Source: Planctomycetota bacterium (lineage in GTDB: Bacteria > Planctomycetota > Planctomycetia > Pirellulales > Lacipirellulaceae). From it: a stretch of 55,136 nucleotides of DNA. Location of the stretch: positions 1 through 55,136 of the forward strand of contig QEVI01000010.1 of NCBI GenBank assembly GCA_003576855.1. Direction: 5' to 3'. The translations under genes were made by a program, and so were the position numbers. Position 1 is the first letter of the stretch. Every line of letters begins with the position of its first letter. The notes beneath the pieces were generated by a model. The model was not told the origin of the DNA. It did not search any database and was given only the letters and a program-made list of their open reading frames with translations. Shown here in pieces: positions 8,205 to 16,884 of this stretch.

Positions 8205-9737
8205 ATGCAACACATCGTTCGCCGGCTAGCCGAGAAACGTGCCGCCGCGGAACTTGGGGGCGGCCCGGAACGGATACGCGCCCAACACGCTAAGGGCAAG
8301 CTCACCGCTCGCGAGCGGATTGAACTGCTGCTCGATCCCGGCTCCTTCGAAGAGTGGGATATGTTCGTCGAGCACCGATGCGCAGACTTCGGCATGCACG
8401 AGCAAACGATCCCCGGCGATGGCGTGGTCACCGGTTACGGCACGGTCAATGGTCGCGTCGTGTTCGTCTTCAGCCAGGACTTCACCGTCTTTGGCGGGTC
8501 GCTGTCCGAGGCTCACGCCGAGAAGATCTGCAAGATTATGGACCACGCGATGAAGGTCGGCGCGCCGATCATCGGCCTGAACGATTCAGGCGGCGCGCGG
8601 ATACAGGAGGGCGTGGCGTCGCTGGCCGGTTACGCCAACGTGTTCCAGCGCAACGTGCTCGCGTCGGGGGTGGTTCCGCAAATCTCGCTCATTATGGGAC
8701 CGTGCGCCGGCGGCGCTGTGTACTCGCCGGCCATCACCGATTTCATTTTCATGGTCAAAGACAGCTCGTACATGTACGTCACGGGTCCCGACGTGGTGAA
8801 GACGGTGACGCACGAAACCGTCACCCACGAAGAACTGGGGGGCGCCGTGACCCACTCCACCAAATCCGGCGTCGCCGACCGCGCGTTCGACAACGACGTC
8901 GAGGCGCTGCTGATGCTGCGCCGGTTCATCAATTATCTGCCGGCGAACAATCGCGCGGCGCCCCCCCACCGGCCGACGCCGGACAGCGCGGATCGATCCG
9001 AGCCGTCGCTCGACACATTAGTCCCTGACAATCCCAACAAGCCTTACGACGTCAAAGAGGCGATACACAAGATCGTGGACGACGGGGACTTTTTCGAGCT
9101 TCAGCCGGACTTCGCGCGGAACATCGTCGTGGGGTTCGCCCGCATGGAAGGGCATCCCGTCGGCATTGTGGCGAACCAGCCGCTGGTGCTGGCCGGCTGT
9201 TTGGACATCAAGTCGGCGATCAAGGCGGCGCGGTTCGTCCGCTTCTGCGACGCGTTCAGCATTCCCATCATCACGCTGGTGGACGTCCCTGGATTCATGC
9301 CAGGCACGGCCCAGGAATACGGCGGCATCATTAAACACGGCGCCAAGCTGCTTTACGCCTACGCCGAGGCGACCGTTCCGAAGATCACCGTCATCACTCG
9401 CAAGGCGTATGGCGGCGCCTACGACGTGATGGCGTCGAAGCACCTGCGCGGCGACGTGAACCTGGCCTGGCCGAGCGCTGAAATCGCCGTGATGGGCCCC
9501 AAGGGCGCCGTCGAGATCATCTTTCGCAAGCATCGCGACGATCCCCAGCGCATCGCCGAGCTGACCGACGAGTACCGCGAAAAGTTCGCCAACCCGTTCG
9601 TGGCCCAACGGCGAGGGTATATCGACGACGTCATCATGCCGCGGTTCACCCGCCAGCGCGTTTGCCGCTCGCTGGCCATGCTCCGCGGGAAGAAGCTCGA
9701 AAACCCATGGCGAAAGCACGGCAATATTCCGCTGTAA
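8205..9737 (+). CDS. pccB: Acyl-CoA (propionyl-CoA) carboxylase, carboxyltransferase subunit
   Basis: A 510-aa carboxyltransferase that moves CO2 from carboxybiotin to an acyl-CoA. It has the two crotonase-like halves of the family. The N half carries [33 protein letters not shown] and [12 protein letters not shown] for acyl-CoA and oxyanion binding. The C half carries [40 protein letters not shown] and [15 protein letters not shown]. The C-terminus RKHGNIPL is typical of PccB-type rather than AccD-type proteins. The start has GAGGAG only 3 nt before the ATG. The biotin-carrying partner follows after 55 bp. Propionyl-CoA is the likely substrate; acetyl-CoA and other acyl groups remain possible. 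Confidence 0.92.
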   Translation: MQHIVRRLAEKRAAAELGGGPERIRAQHAKGKLTARERIELLLDPGSFEEWDMFVEHRCADFGMHEQTIPGDGVVTGYGTVNGRVVFVFSQDFTVFGGSLSEAHAEKICKIMDHAMKVGAPIIGLNDSGGARIQEGVASLAGYANVFQRNVLASGVVPQISLIMGPCAGGAVYSPAITDFIFMVKDSSYMYVTGPDVVKTVTHETVTHEELGGAVTHSTKSGVADRAFDNDVEALLMLRRFINYLPANNRAAPPHRPTPDSADRSEPSLDTLVPDNPNKPYDVKEAIHKIVDDGDFFELQPDFARNIVVGFARMEGHPVGIVANQPLVLAGCLDIKSAIKAARFVRFCDAFSIPIITLVDVPGFMPGTAQEYGGIIKHGAKLLYAYAEATVPKITVITRKAYGGAYDVMASKHLRGDVNLAWPSAEIAVMGPKGAVEIIFRKHRDDPQRIAELTDEYREKFANPFVAQRRGYIDDVIMPRFTRQRVCRSLAMLRGKKLENPWRKHGNIPL

Positions 9738-9792
9738 ACCGGCAATCGCGCCAGGTCCGGCTTCGCCGTCTCGTCTTCGCGAGGATTGGCAC

Positions 9793-11778
9793 GTGTTCCA
9801 GAAAATCTTGATTGCGAATCGCGGCGAGATCGCCTGCCGGGTGATCCGCACGGCGCACCGCATGGGCATCCGCACGGTCGCAGTCTACTCGGCGGCCGAC
9901 CGCGACGCCTTGCACGTAGCGATGGCGGACGAAGCCGTGTGCATCGGCCCGCCGCCTTCCGCCCAAAGCTACCTGGCGATCGACAACATCGTCCGCGCAT
10001 GCCGCGAGACGGGTGCGGAAGCCGTACATCCGGGGTACGGCTTCTTATCGGAAAACCCCGCGCTGGTCGAGCGATTGGAGGAGGCCGGCGTGGCCTTCAT
10101 CGGCCCCAGCCGCCGGTCGATCGCCGCGATGGGAGACAAAATCGCCTCGAAGAACCTGGCGCGCGACAGCGGCGTGAACACGATTCCCGGCTTTTCGGGC
10201 GTCATCCGCGACGGCGAACACGCGGTTCATGTGGCTCGCGAAATCGGCTACCCGGTGATGCTCAAGGCCAGCGCCGGCGGCGGCGGCAAAGGGATGCGCG
10301 TGGCCCGCAACGACGACGAGTGCCGCGAGGGCTTTGCAAGGGCCGCCGGCGAAGCGCGGACCAGTTTCGGCGACGATCGGTTGCTGATCGAACGTTACGT
10401 CGAGCAGCCCCGGCACATTGAGATCCAGGTGCTCGGCGATCGTCACGGCAACATCATTCACCTGGGCGAGCGCGAGTGCTCGCTCCAGCGGCGGCATCAG
10501 AAGGTCATCGAGGAGGCTCCCTCGCCGGCCCTCGATGCCTCGGTCCGACAGGCCATGGGCGCGCAGGCCGTCGCGCTGGCCAGGGCCGTGGATTACCTTT
10601 CGGCGGGAACGGTGGAGTTCATCGTCGACGCCGATCGTCGCTTCTATTTCCTGGAGATGAACACTCGGCTGCAAGTCGAGCATCCGGTCACGGAGTTCGT
10701 GACGGGGCTCGACCTGGTGGAGTTGATGATCCGCGTCGCGGCCGGCGAGCGGCTGCCGCTCGCGCAGCAAGACGTAAAGATCAGCGGTTGGGCGATGGAG
10801 GCCCGCGTTTACGCTGAAGACCCGTTTCGCAATTTCCTGCCGTCGGTGGGGCGGTTGGTTCGCTACCTGGCGCCGCCGGAAAGCCCGCACGTCCGCGTCG
10901 ACGCCGGCGTTTACGAAGGCGGCGAGGTCTCGATTTATTACGATCCCATGATCGCCAAGCTCATCACCTGCGGCGAGACCCGCGAACAGGCGCGGAGTCG
11001 GCTTCGCGACGCGCTCAATGAGTTCTATATCCGGGGCGTGTCGCACAACATCAGTTTCCTAGGGGCGCTGGTGGAGCATCCGCGGTTCGTCGCCGGCGAC
11101 ATCAGTACGACGCTCATCGCCGAGCAGTACCCCGATGGGTTTCACGCCTGCGACGCGGTTCACGACGATCCGCCGCTGCTGATCAGCGTGGCGGCGACGA
11201 TTCATCGGCGATATCGCGAGCGGGCGGCGAAAATCTCCGGCCAGCTTCCGGGGTATGAACCGCAAGTCGAGACGGATTGGGTCGTCATGGTCGGCGGCGA
11301 AAAGCACCATGTGAGCGTGACGCCGGCGCCAGTTGGGCACGACGTGACGTACCTAGGCGTTACGCGCCGCGTCGTCAGCGATTGGCAGTTCGGCAATCCG
11401 ATCTTCCGCGGAAAGGTCGACGGCCGTGAAATATGCATGCAGGTCGAGCGGCTTAATCTCGGTTATCGCCTCCTTCACTGGGGCGTCGTCGCCCATGTAA
11501 CGGTGCTGTCGTCGCGCGCGGCGGAGCTGCTGGCACGCATGCCGGAGAAGCGGCCGCCCGATATGTCGAAGTTCCTGCTGTCGCCCATGCCCGGGCTATT
11601 GGTACGCATCGCCGTCAATCCCGGCGACGAGGTGAAGGCGGGCCAGGAACTGGCGATCGTCGAGGCGATGAAGATGGAAAACCGGCTTTGTGCGGAACGC
11701 GACGGCAAGGTGAAGGAGATCCTCGCCGCGATGGGCGAAACGCTTTCGCTGGATCAGCCGATACTGGCCTTCGAGTGA
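9793..11778 (+). CDS. pccA: Acyl-CoA carboxylase alpha subunit: biotin carboxylase plus biotin carrier
   Basis: A 661-aa fusion. Residues 1-450 are biotin carboxylase: KILIANRGEIACRVIRTAHRMGI, the ATP-grasp glycine loop in KASAGGGGKGMRV, ERECSLQRRHQKVIEEAPS, EMNTRLQVEHPVTE. A linker domain follows. The C-terminus is a biotinyl domain with VEAMKMENR, where Lys near residue 627 takes biotin. GTG start at 9793 with GAGGA 7-8 nt upstream. It forms an operon with pccB and completes a two-gene propionyl/acetyl-CoA carboxylase. In the PHA context it may drain or supply C3 units (methylmalonyl-CoA route), but no mutase or epimerase gene is in view. Confidence 0.92.
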   Translation: MFQKILIANRGEIACRVIRTAHRMGIRTVAVYSAADRDALHVAMADEAVCIGPPPSAQSYLAIDNIVRACRETGAEAVHPGYGFLSENPALVERLEEAGVAFIGPSRRSIAAMGDKIASKNLARDSGVNTIPGFSGVIRDGEHAVHVAREIGYPVMLKASAGGGGKGMRVARNDDECREGFARAAGEARTSFGDDRLLIERYVEQPRHIEIQVLGDRHGNIIHLGERECSLQRRHQKVIEEAPSPALDASVRQAMGAQAVALARAVDYLSAGTVEFIVDADRRFYFLEMNTRLQVEHPVTEFVTGLDLVELMIRVAAGERLPLAQQDVKISGWAMEARVYAEDPFRNFLPSVGRLVRYLAPPESPHVRVDAGVYEGGEVSIYYDPMIAKLITCGETREQARSRLRDALNEFYIRGVSHNISFLGALVEHPRFVAGDISTTLIAEQYPDGFHACDAVHDDPPLLISVAATIHRRYRERAAKISGQLPGYEPQVETDWVVMVGGEKHHVSVTPAPVGHDVTYLGVTRRVVSDWQFGNPIFRGKVDGREICMQVERLNLGYRLLHWGVVAHVTVLSSRAAELLARMPEKRPPDMSKFLLSPMPGLLVRIAVNPGDEVKAGQELAIVEAMKMENRLCAERDGKVKEILAAMGETLSLDQPILAFE

Positions 11779-11847
11779 CGGCTCGCGCTGGGCCTGCCAG
11801 CAGCCGAAGAGCACTGTAATTCGTGAAATGCGTTCGAGCGCCGATTG

Positions 11848-11856
11848 TGCTAGAAT
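11848..11856 (+). promoter_or_regulatory. Extended -10 promoter giving a leaderless transcript
   Basis: TGC-TAGAAT, an extended -10 element ending 7 bp before the ATG at 11864. Transcription would begin at or next to the start codon. No Shine-Dalgarno sequence lies between them. Confidence 0.5.
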
Positions 11857-11863
11857 TGACGTG

Positions 11864-12091
11864 ATGGAACCTCTGCTCGACTCCAACTCAGTTCATGCCG
11901 AAATCGACAAGCTGCTCCTCAGCGGCCAGGCGGAGACAGCGCACGAAGCCGAGGAAATCTGGCTCGACTCCCACCTGCCCGACCTGACCCGCTTGGCCAT
12001 GGAACTGGACGAGGATTCGTTCAGGAAACACGAGGCGGTCAAACTGCTTTTATCCCACGGAAGTCGCCCGTTCGAGGACGGTCTTCCATGA
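11864..12091 (+). CDS. Small antitoxin-like partner of a nucleotidyltransferase
   Basis: A 75-aa acidic, helical protein (HAEIDKLLLSGQAETAHEAEEIWLDSHL, then DSFRKHEAVKLLLSHG). I do not recognise a named family. Its stop overlaps the next gene's start (ATGA), and it is the short upstream member of a two-gene unit, the arrangement of many toxin-antitoxin pairs. The start is ATG 11864, preceded by GTG and a -10 box rather than a ribosome binding site; longer in-frame starts back to 11828 are possible. Coupling to the nucleotidyltransferase is seen, the antitoxin role is inference. Confidence 0.6.
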   Translation: MEPLLDSNSVHAEIDKLLLSGQAETAHEAEEIWLDSHLPDLTRLAMELDEDSFRKHEAVKLLLSHGSRPFEDGLP

Positions 12092-12939
12092 GCCCGGACG
12101 AGCGGCTGGCCCGCATCGTTCGCGGAATCAAGGAAGCCGGCGTCGATGTGTTGGTCATGGGCGGTCATGCCGTCCGCTACTACGGCATTGACCGCAATAC
12201 GTCCGATTTTGACATGGTGACGTCCGTGGCGTCGCCCGCCGAGCTTCTGGCAAAACTGCCCGCGAGCCCGCTCTTCGGCGCGATCAGGGCGGTCCACGCG
12301 TGGCGAAGCGATGATTTCGCTCGCTTTGAGATCGGCACGCTGCCGGACGGTCGGCAGGAGTTTCTTGAGTTTTGGATTCGTAACCATCTGCTCGCTGATT
12401 TTGTCACGCTGAAAGAACGCGCTGAGATCGGTCGCTACGGCGAGGACGATGTGGCCTTTCTCTCGCTCGACGACCTGATTCGCAGCAAGGAAACGGAGCG
12501 CGAGACCGATTGGTTGGATATTGCGCTGCTTGAGGAGATCCGCGATGCCCGCTTGCTCGCCCGGGCAACGGATCAGGACGGCGTGGTGGAGGCGGTGGCG
12601 AACGTCCGTAGTCGCCGAGGCTTGGAGCGTCTTGAATCGTCGGGACTCTTGCACGACGAGGAAACCGTAAGCCGTGCGATCGAGCAATGCACGCATCCAG
12701 TGACATTCGCAATGCTGTACCCCCTCACGCGCTCTTCACCGAGTCGGCAGCTCCCCGCGTCTTTCGAATCCAACATCATCGACGTACTCGCAAAAGAGAC
12801 GTTCAATTCGTCGCGACACAGGGGCATCGTCGAAGTTGTTCGCCGAAGTTACCGGCGACAAGCCATGGAGAAAGACCGGATGGATAAGGAAGCGAAGGTA
12901 AGAGCGTTGCGAGGCCTACGGGGCTATCCCAAGAAATAA
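12088..12939 (+). CDS. Nucleotidyltransferase-fold protein, AbiEii-like toxin candidate
   Basis: A 283-aa protein. It opens with a minimal nucleotidyltransferase motif: VMGGHAVRYYGIDRNTSDFDMVTSV, with GG at residues 25-26 and the metal-binding D-x-D at 40 and 42. A further segment reads DVAFLSLDDLIRSKETERETDWLDIALLEEI, which matches the later helix (SKxxxRxxDxxDI) seen in AbiEii/DUF6036-type proteins. The C-terminal 80 residues are basic and unassigned. GAGGACGG lies a few bases before the start, and the ATG overlaps the upstream stop. Such enzymes can add nucleotides to tRNA or proteins as toxins. Here the target is unknown, and a housekeeping role cannot be excluded. Confidence 0.75.
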   Translation: MSPDERLARIVRGIKEAGVDVLVMGGHAVRYYGIDRNTSDFDMVTSVASPAELLAKLPASPLFGAIRAVHAWRSDDFARFEIGTLPDGRQEFLEFWIRNHLLADFVTLKERAEIGRYGEDDVAFLSLDDLIRSKETERETDWLDIALLEEIRDARLLARATDQDGVVEAVANVRSRRGLERLESSGLLHDEETVSRAIEQCTHPVTFAMLYPLTRSSPSRQLPASFESNIIDVLAKETFNSSRHRGIVEVVRRSYRRQAMEKDRMDKEAKVRALRGLRGYPKK

Positions 12940-13031
12940 CTCCCCAGGTGACGCGCTACCGCGTGGAGCCGTACCCGCACGCCGGGCAGTTGAGCGGGAA
13001 TCGCGACCTGTGAATGGCATCGGCTGCCGCG

Positions 13032-14501
13032 CTACGAGGCCGCGTCGGCGGCCGCTTTCCACTCCGCGAGCCAAAACCGGGCCGCGGCCAACGGGCTGCT
13101 GAGCATCGCTTCAACAAGATCGGCGTTGGAAATCCGCGTCGGCAGCGAACGGGCGCCAAACGGTTGCAGCCATCGCCGCGGCGCCTCGGCGACAAAGCAA
13201 CGGATGAAGCAGCGGAATAACGCCGCATCGGGATCAAACTGGCGATCGACGTCGCCCACCGTGCCGTCGAGCGTGAGCAGCGACTTGCGAAACAGCATCA
13301 TTTCCGACGAGGGCCGAAGACGCGCTTGTTGCGTGGCGTCGTCCAGCAGCGAAACGAGCCAGGCGAAGCCGGGCAGCCGGCCGCGCCGGATCTCGCCAAA
13401 TCTCGTTTCAATGACCGACCTCAACCGGCCGCCGACCGGTCGGCCGCGATGACTCAGCCGGCGCAGCAGCCAGTTCGCCTTTTCACCGTCGAGCAGCAGG
13501 GCAGCCAGGAGGATCTGCACAATCGCCGCTCGCTCCTCTTCTTCGAGCCAGGCGGCGAGGCTCCAGTCCAGCAAGGCGATCCGCCCGTCCTCGGTGAGCA
13601 GCACGTTTCCCGGATGCGGGTCGCAATGGAAGATCGCCGCCTCGCCGCGGGCGACCAGCGGCCGCACCAGCACCGTGCGGAACACCAGTTCCGCGAGTTT
13701 GCGACGGTCAGCCTCCGTATCCGGACAGTGATCGCTTACCTTGACGCCGTCGATCCGCTCCATGGCGGTGATGCGGGGCGTGCAAAACTCCAGCAGCCAC
13801 GGAACGTGTACATCGGGGTCGTCCGCATAAAGCCGGTCCGCCAACGAAAGATTCCGCTGCTCCTGCTCCAAGCGGATTTCCTGGAGGAGTTTGCTGCTGA
13901 CTTGCTCGAAGGCGTCGCGATAGTCTAGCTCGGGAATGCCGAGCTGATGGCATCGCTCGTCCAGATAATGGCCCACGTCCTGCAGTAGCCGCAGTTCCTG
14001 TGCGAGTCGTTCTTCAATTCCCGGCTTGAGTATCTTGAAAACGCCGCGTAACCGCCGGCCGGGGCCATACGTAAACGGAACGACGACGGCCACGCTCGCT
14101 TCGGCCAAGGGCTGCGACGCCAGGTACACGCCCAGCGATTCGAGCGGCCCCAGTTGATCGACGAGTTGCTGCGCCAGCACCGACAGCGGCGTGCCCGGAG
14201 GGAGCGATTCCAACGGCCGCAGGTGCTGGCGCAGCTCGGCCGCCAGGCGGTGATCTCGCGCTAGCGTCTGGCCGAGCTTGTGCAGCACGGGACAACTGCG
14301 GGCCAGGGCGCCGAGTCGTTCGGCAGTGGTCGCCCTCGCACCAAGCTGCGCCTGATCGTGTAAAACGGCAAGCTGTTGCTGCGGCCGCAGACCGCGGAGG
14401 AAGTGGATCAATCCCTCCCGCACCGGACGAGCGAAGCGGGCGTATTCGCCCGGCAAGAGCGATGCAACGCCCGGCTCGTCAATGAGCGATTCCCAGTCCA
14501 C
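13032..14501 (-). CDS. UbiB/ABC1 (AarF) family atypical kinase, variant motifs
   Basis: About 489 aa. Family marks in order: the KxGQ motif (VLHKLGQTLARDHRLAAEL, residues 75-78), an Ala-rich nucleotide loop replaced by PLAEASVAVVVPF, the Lys in VFKILKPG, and the catalytic loop FHCDPHPGNVLL (292-299). The metal-binding Asp is in LLDWSLAAW, where most members have DFG. The usual E-x-D motif reads E-I-R. Canonical members act in ubiquinone/isoprenoid lipid handling as ATPases. The gene begins 8 bases after the phaC stop, so it is probably translationally coupled; the start is a GTG without ribosome binding site, and CTG 14513 is an alternative. A role in PHA granule lipids is speculation. Confidence 0.78.
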   Translation of the reverse strand: MDWESLIDEPGVASLLPGEYARFARPVREGLIHFLRGLRPQQQLAVLHDQAQLGARATTAERLGALARSCPVLHKLGQTLARDHRLAAELRQHLRPLESLPPGTPLSVLAQQLVDQLGPLESLGVYLASQPLAEASVAVVVPFTYGPGRRLRGVFKILKPGIEERLAQELRLLQDVGHYLDERCHQLGIPELDYRDAFEQVSSKLLQEIRLEQEQRNLSLADRLYADDPDVHVPWLLEFCTPRITAMERIDGVKVSDHCPDTEADRRKLAELVFRTVLVRPLVARGEAAIFHCDPHPGNVLLTEDGRIALLDWSLAAWLEEEERAAIVQILLAALLLDGEKANWLLRRLSHRGRPVGGRLRSVIETRFGEIRRGRLPGFAWLVSLLDDATQQARLRPSSEMMLFRKSLLTLDGTVGDVDRQFDPDAALFRCFIRCFVAEAPRRWLQPFGARSLPTRISNADLVEAMLSSPLAAARFWLAEWKAAADAAS

Positions 14502-14509
14502 GTCGATGG

Positions 14510-15607
14510 TCAGTCTGAGCGGTCGGCCAGCCACTGGTCGATGTGCGGCCAAGTCGTCTGCTCGGCGCCGCGGCCAGCCATGATGCCAATATGACCGCCG
14601 CGCACCCGGTGTACCGTCTTGTCCTCCGTGCCGACCAGCGACATGATCCGCTCGGACTGGCACGGCGGAGTGATATGGTCGGCCTCGGCGATGACATTCA
14701 GCAGACTAGCCCGCAGGTTGCTCAGCCGCACGGGTTCGCCGCGCAACCGCAGCGAGTTTTCAATGAGCGCGTTGCGTTTGTAAAAGTCGTTGATTAACTG
14801 CCTGTAGGCGGCGCCCGACATCGGGATGATGTCTCTCACCCAGGTGTTCATGGCATGCCAGGCGTCTACCTTGCTTTCGTCATCGAGGTTATCCCAAAGA
14901 TTAACGTAGGCGCCGACGAAATTCTCGACCGGCTTCAGCATCTTGGCGCCGGCGTCGATCAGTTCGCCGGGGACGTTGCCGAACGCTTCGACGATGGAAT
15001 CCGCGTTGAACGCCGGATCGCTCGTCCACCGGGCGAATCCACCGGCCGTTTTGTCGGAGAAATCGAGCGGTGCCGTCAGCAGAATTAAATTCTTTAGCCC
15101 CTCGTTCGGCCGCAGCGCCGCGTACAGCGTGGCGATAAGCGCCCCCAAACACCAGCCGAGCATGCTGAACTCCTCGACGCCGGCAAACGACTTGACCTTA
15201 CGCACGACGCGCGGCAGGTAGTCGAGCGTGTACTCGTCGAACGAAATGCTTTGGTCTTCAGGGCCGGGCACGCCCCAGTCGAGCAGGTAGACGTCGTAGC
15301 CCCGTTTGAGCATGTACTCGACGAAGCTGTGCCCCGGTCGCAGGTCGAGCACGTGCGGGCGATTCATAATGGCGAAGACCAGCAGCAGCGGCGTTTTATG
15401 TCGCTCGGCCTGCGGCCTAACGGGCGTATAGCGAAACAGCTTGGCCTTGTTCAGCGTCCAAATAAGTTGCTTAGGGGTCTGCGCGATTTTGGCGTCGGTG
15501 GTCAGCAGGCGGTTGAACTTCCGCACGTTTTCCGCCGCCTTATGCCAACTGGCGCAGACTTGATGGAACTGTTCCAAGCCATCGATGGTTTCGGGGGTCG
15601 TGGCCAT
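14510..15607 (-). CDS. phaC: Class III polyhydroxyalkanoate synthase, PhaC subunit
   Basis: A 365-aa alpha/beta hydrolase-fold enzyme that polymerises (R)-3-hydroxyacyl-CoA at the granule surface. The short length is that of class III enzymes. The lipase-like box reads GWCLGA with nucleophile Cys153. The Asp of the triad is in AEADHITPP (D310) and the His in RVRGGHIGIMAG (H339). NRPHVLDLRPGHSFVEYMLKRGYDVYLLDWG is the conserved early segment. CGGAG lies about 10 nt before the ATG. The PhaE-like partner gene ends 14 bp upstream, and PhaA/PhaB genes lie further upstream in the same direction. Confidence 0.95.
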   Translation of the reverse strand: MATTPETIDGLEQFHQVCASWHKAAENVRKFNRLLTTDAKIAQTPKQLIWTLNKAKLFRYTPVRPQAERHKTPLLLVFAIMNRPHVLDLRPGHSFVEYMLKRGYDVYLLDWGVPGPEDQSISFDEYTLDYLPRVVRKVKSFAGVEEFSMLGWCLGALIATLYAALRPNEGLKNLILLTAPLDFSDKTAGGFARWTSDPAFNADSIVEAFGNVPGELIDAGAKMLKPVENFVGAYVNLWDNLDDESKVDAWHAMNTWVRDIIPMSGAAYRQLINDFYKRNALIENSLRLRGEPVRLSNLRASLLNVIAEADHITPPCQSERIMSLVGTEDKTVHRVRGGHIGIMAGRGAEQTTWPHIDQWLADRSD

Positions 15608-15621
15608 GCCAGATAGCTCCG

Positions 15622-15984
15622 TTACTGAGATTCGCTGCGCTTGCGCCGCCCGGCGGTCGAGCGGGCCAGGGCGTCGAGCTTCGCTTCCATATCGTCGAGA
15701 CGCATTTCAATGTGGGTCAGTTGCTCGGCCAGGCGAACGATGTCGTCCCGGCTGGGCATGTTGCACGATGCCAAGGATTGCGTCATGGACGTCTCCATGA
15801 GCTTTCGAAGCGGCGCTGATGCGTTGAGGCTAGCGTCGAGCATCGCGCCGGTGGCGCCGGCGTACGCGTCCGTGTTCACGACGCCGGTCATCAATTTCGC
15901 CCAGTTCTCCAGCGTGGCGTCGCGCATGCCCTTAAGCATGCCGGTGGGGTCGAACGGATCGAATTGGTTGCCATTCTCGCTCAT
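15622..15984 (-). CDS. Small PhaE-like PHA synthase subunit
   Basis: A 120-aa helical protein directly before phaC. The C-terminal segment NMPSRDDIVRLAEQLTHIEMRLDDMEAKLDAL matches the end of class III PhaE subunits (PSR-x-D-I-x-x-L, then a coiled coil). Typical PhaE proteins are about 350 aa, so this one holds essentially a short N-terminal amphipathic part plus the conserved C-terminal helix. It could alternatively be called a phasin-family protein. An AAAGGA motif lies about 12 nt before the ATG. Pairing with PhaC is inferred from gene order and the motif. Confidence 0.72.
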   Translation of the reverse strand: MSENGNQFDPFDPTGMLKGMRDATLENWAKLMTGVVNTDAYAGATGAMLDASLNASAPLRKLMETSMTQSLASCNMPSRDDIVRLAEQLTHIEMRLDDMEAKLDALARSTAGRRKRSESQ

Positions 15985-16066
15985 ACAGGCGTTGGTCCTT
16001 TCTCAGATTTACGTGTGTGAGCGCAGGTGCGGCTGCCAGCCGAATTGGCTCGCGCCGCGAGGGAGC

Positions 16067-16810
16067 TCACATATACGCGCCGCCGTTGACGTTAATCTGC
16101 TGGCCAGTGATGTAGTCGCCATCGGCCGCCAGAAAGACGACGGCCTTGGCGATTTCCTCCGGGGACCCGAAGCGCCCCATGGGGATGCGTTGCTTGATTT
16201 GCTCCTGAATTTTCTCCGGAATGCCGCTGAACATGTCGGTTTCGGTGAAGCCGGGGGCCACCGTATTGACCGTGATGTTCGACTTCGCCAGTTCCAGCGC
16301 GGCGGTTTTGGTGAAAGCGATGACGCCCCCCTTGCTGGCGCTGTAGTTGGCCTGGCCGTAAGCGGCGATCTGGCCGTTCATGGAGCTGATATTGATGATC
16401 CGGCCGAAATTACGTTCAACCATCCCTGGAATCGCGGCGGACGTGACGAAGAAGCAACCGTTGAGATTCGTTTGAATCACCTGCAGCCAGCTCTCGTCAT
16501 CCAGCTTGCGCAGGGACTTGTCGCGCGTGATGCCCGCGTTGTTGACCAGGACGTCCAGCTTTCCCCAGGCGTCGATCACCTTCTTGACCATTGCGCGGGC
16601 TTCGTCGGCGACGCCGATGTCCGCCCGCACGAGCAAAACGTCTACGCCCAGCGCCGTAATTTCATCGGCGACCTCTTTGGCTCGCTGTTCGTTGGACTGA
16701 TAATTGACTGCGACGGTGGCGCCCTCGCGCGCCAACGCCAAGGCGCAGGCCCGACCAATGCCGCGAGATGCGCCGGTTACCAAGGCCGTCTTTCCGTTGA
16801 GCCGAGACAT
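16067..16810 (-). CDS. phaB: Acetoacetyl-CoA reductase (PhaB/FabG-type SDR)
   Basis: A 247-aa SDR that reduces acetoacetyl-CoA to (R)-3-hydroxybutyryl-CoA with NADPH or NADH. It has TGASRGIGRA (12-21), NNAGITRDKSLRKLDDESW, and the catalytic Ser143, Tyr156 and Lys160. The segment NISSMNGQIAAYGQANYSASKGG carries the NGQ that separates PhaB-like enzymes from ordinary FabG. GGAGGAAAG precedes the ATG at ideal distance. Its position between phaA and phaE/phaC supports the PHA role; a FabG-like function in fatty-acid synthesis is less likely. Confidence 0.92.
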   Translation of the reverse strand: MSRLNGKTALVTGASRGIGRACALALAREGATVAVNYQSNEQRAKEVADEITALGVDVLLVRADIGVADEARAMVKKVIDAWGKLDVLVNNAGITRDKSLRKLDDESWLQVIQTNLNGCFFVTSAAIPGMVERNFGRIINISSMNGQIAAYGQANYSASKGGVIAFTKTAALELAKSNITVNTVAPGFTETDMFSGIPEKIQEQIKQRIPMGRFGSPEEIAKAVVFLAADGDYITGQQINVNGGAYM

Positions 16811-16884
16811 GACTTTCCTCCCGTGTCGTTGCAGTTAAAGTGGCGAATGCTGGTGTGGATTGCTGGCGATCCGATGCCGCTGGG

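Noticed and set aside
12956-13031. Short minus-strand stretch reading FPLNCPACGYGSTR before a stop, like a zinc knuckle end
   Set aside because: No start codon with a ribosome binding site is near it, and extending the frame runs antisense into the UbiB-like gene with no protein character.
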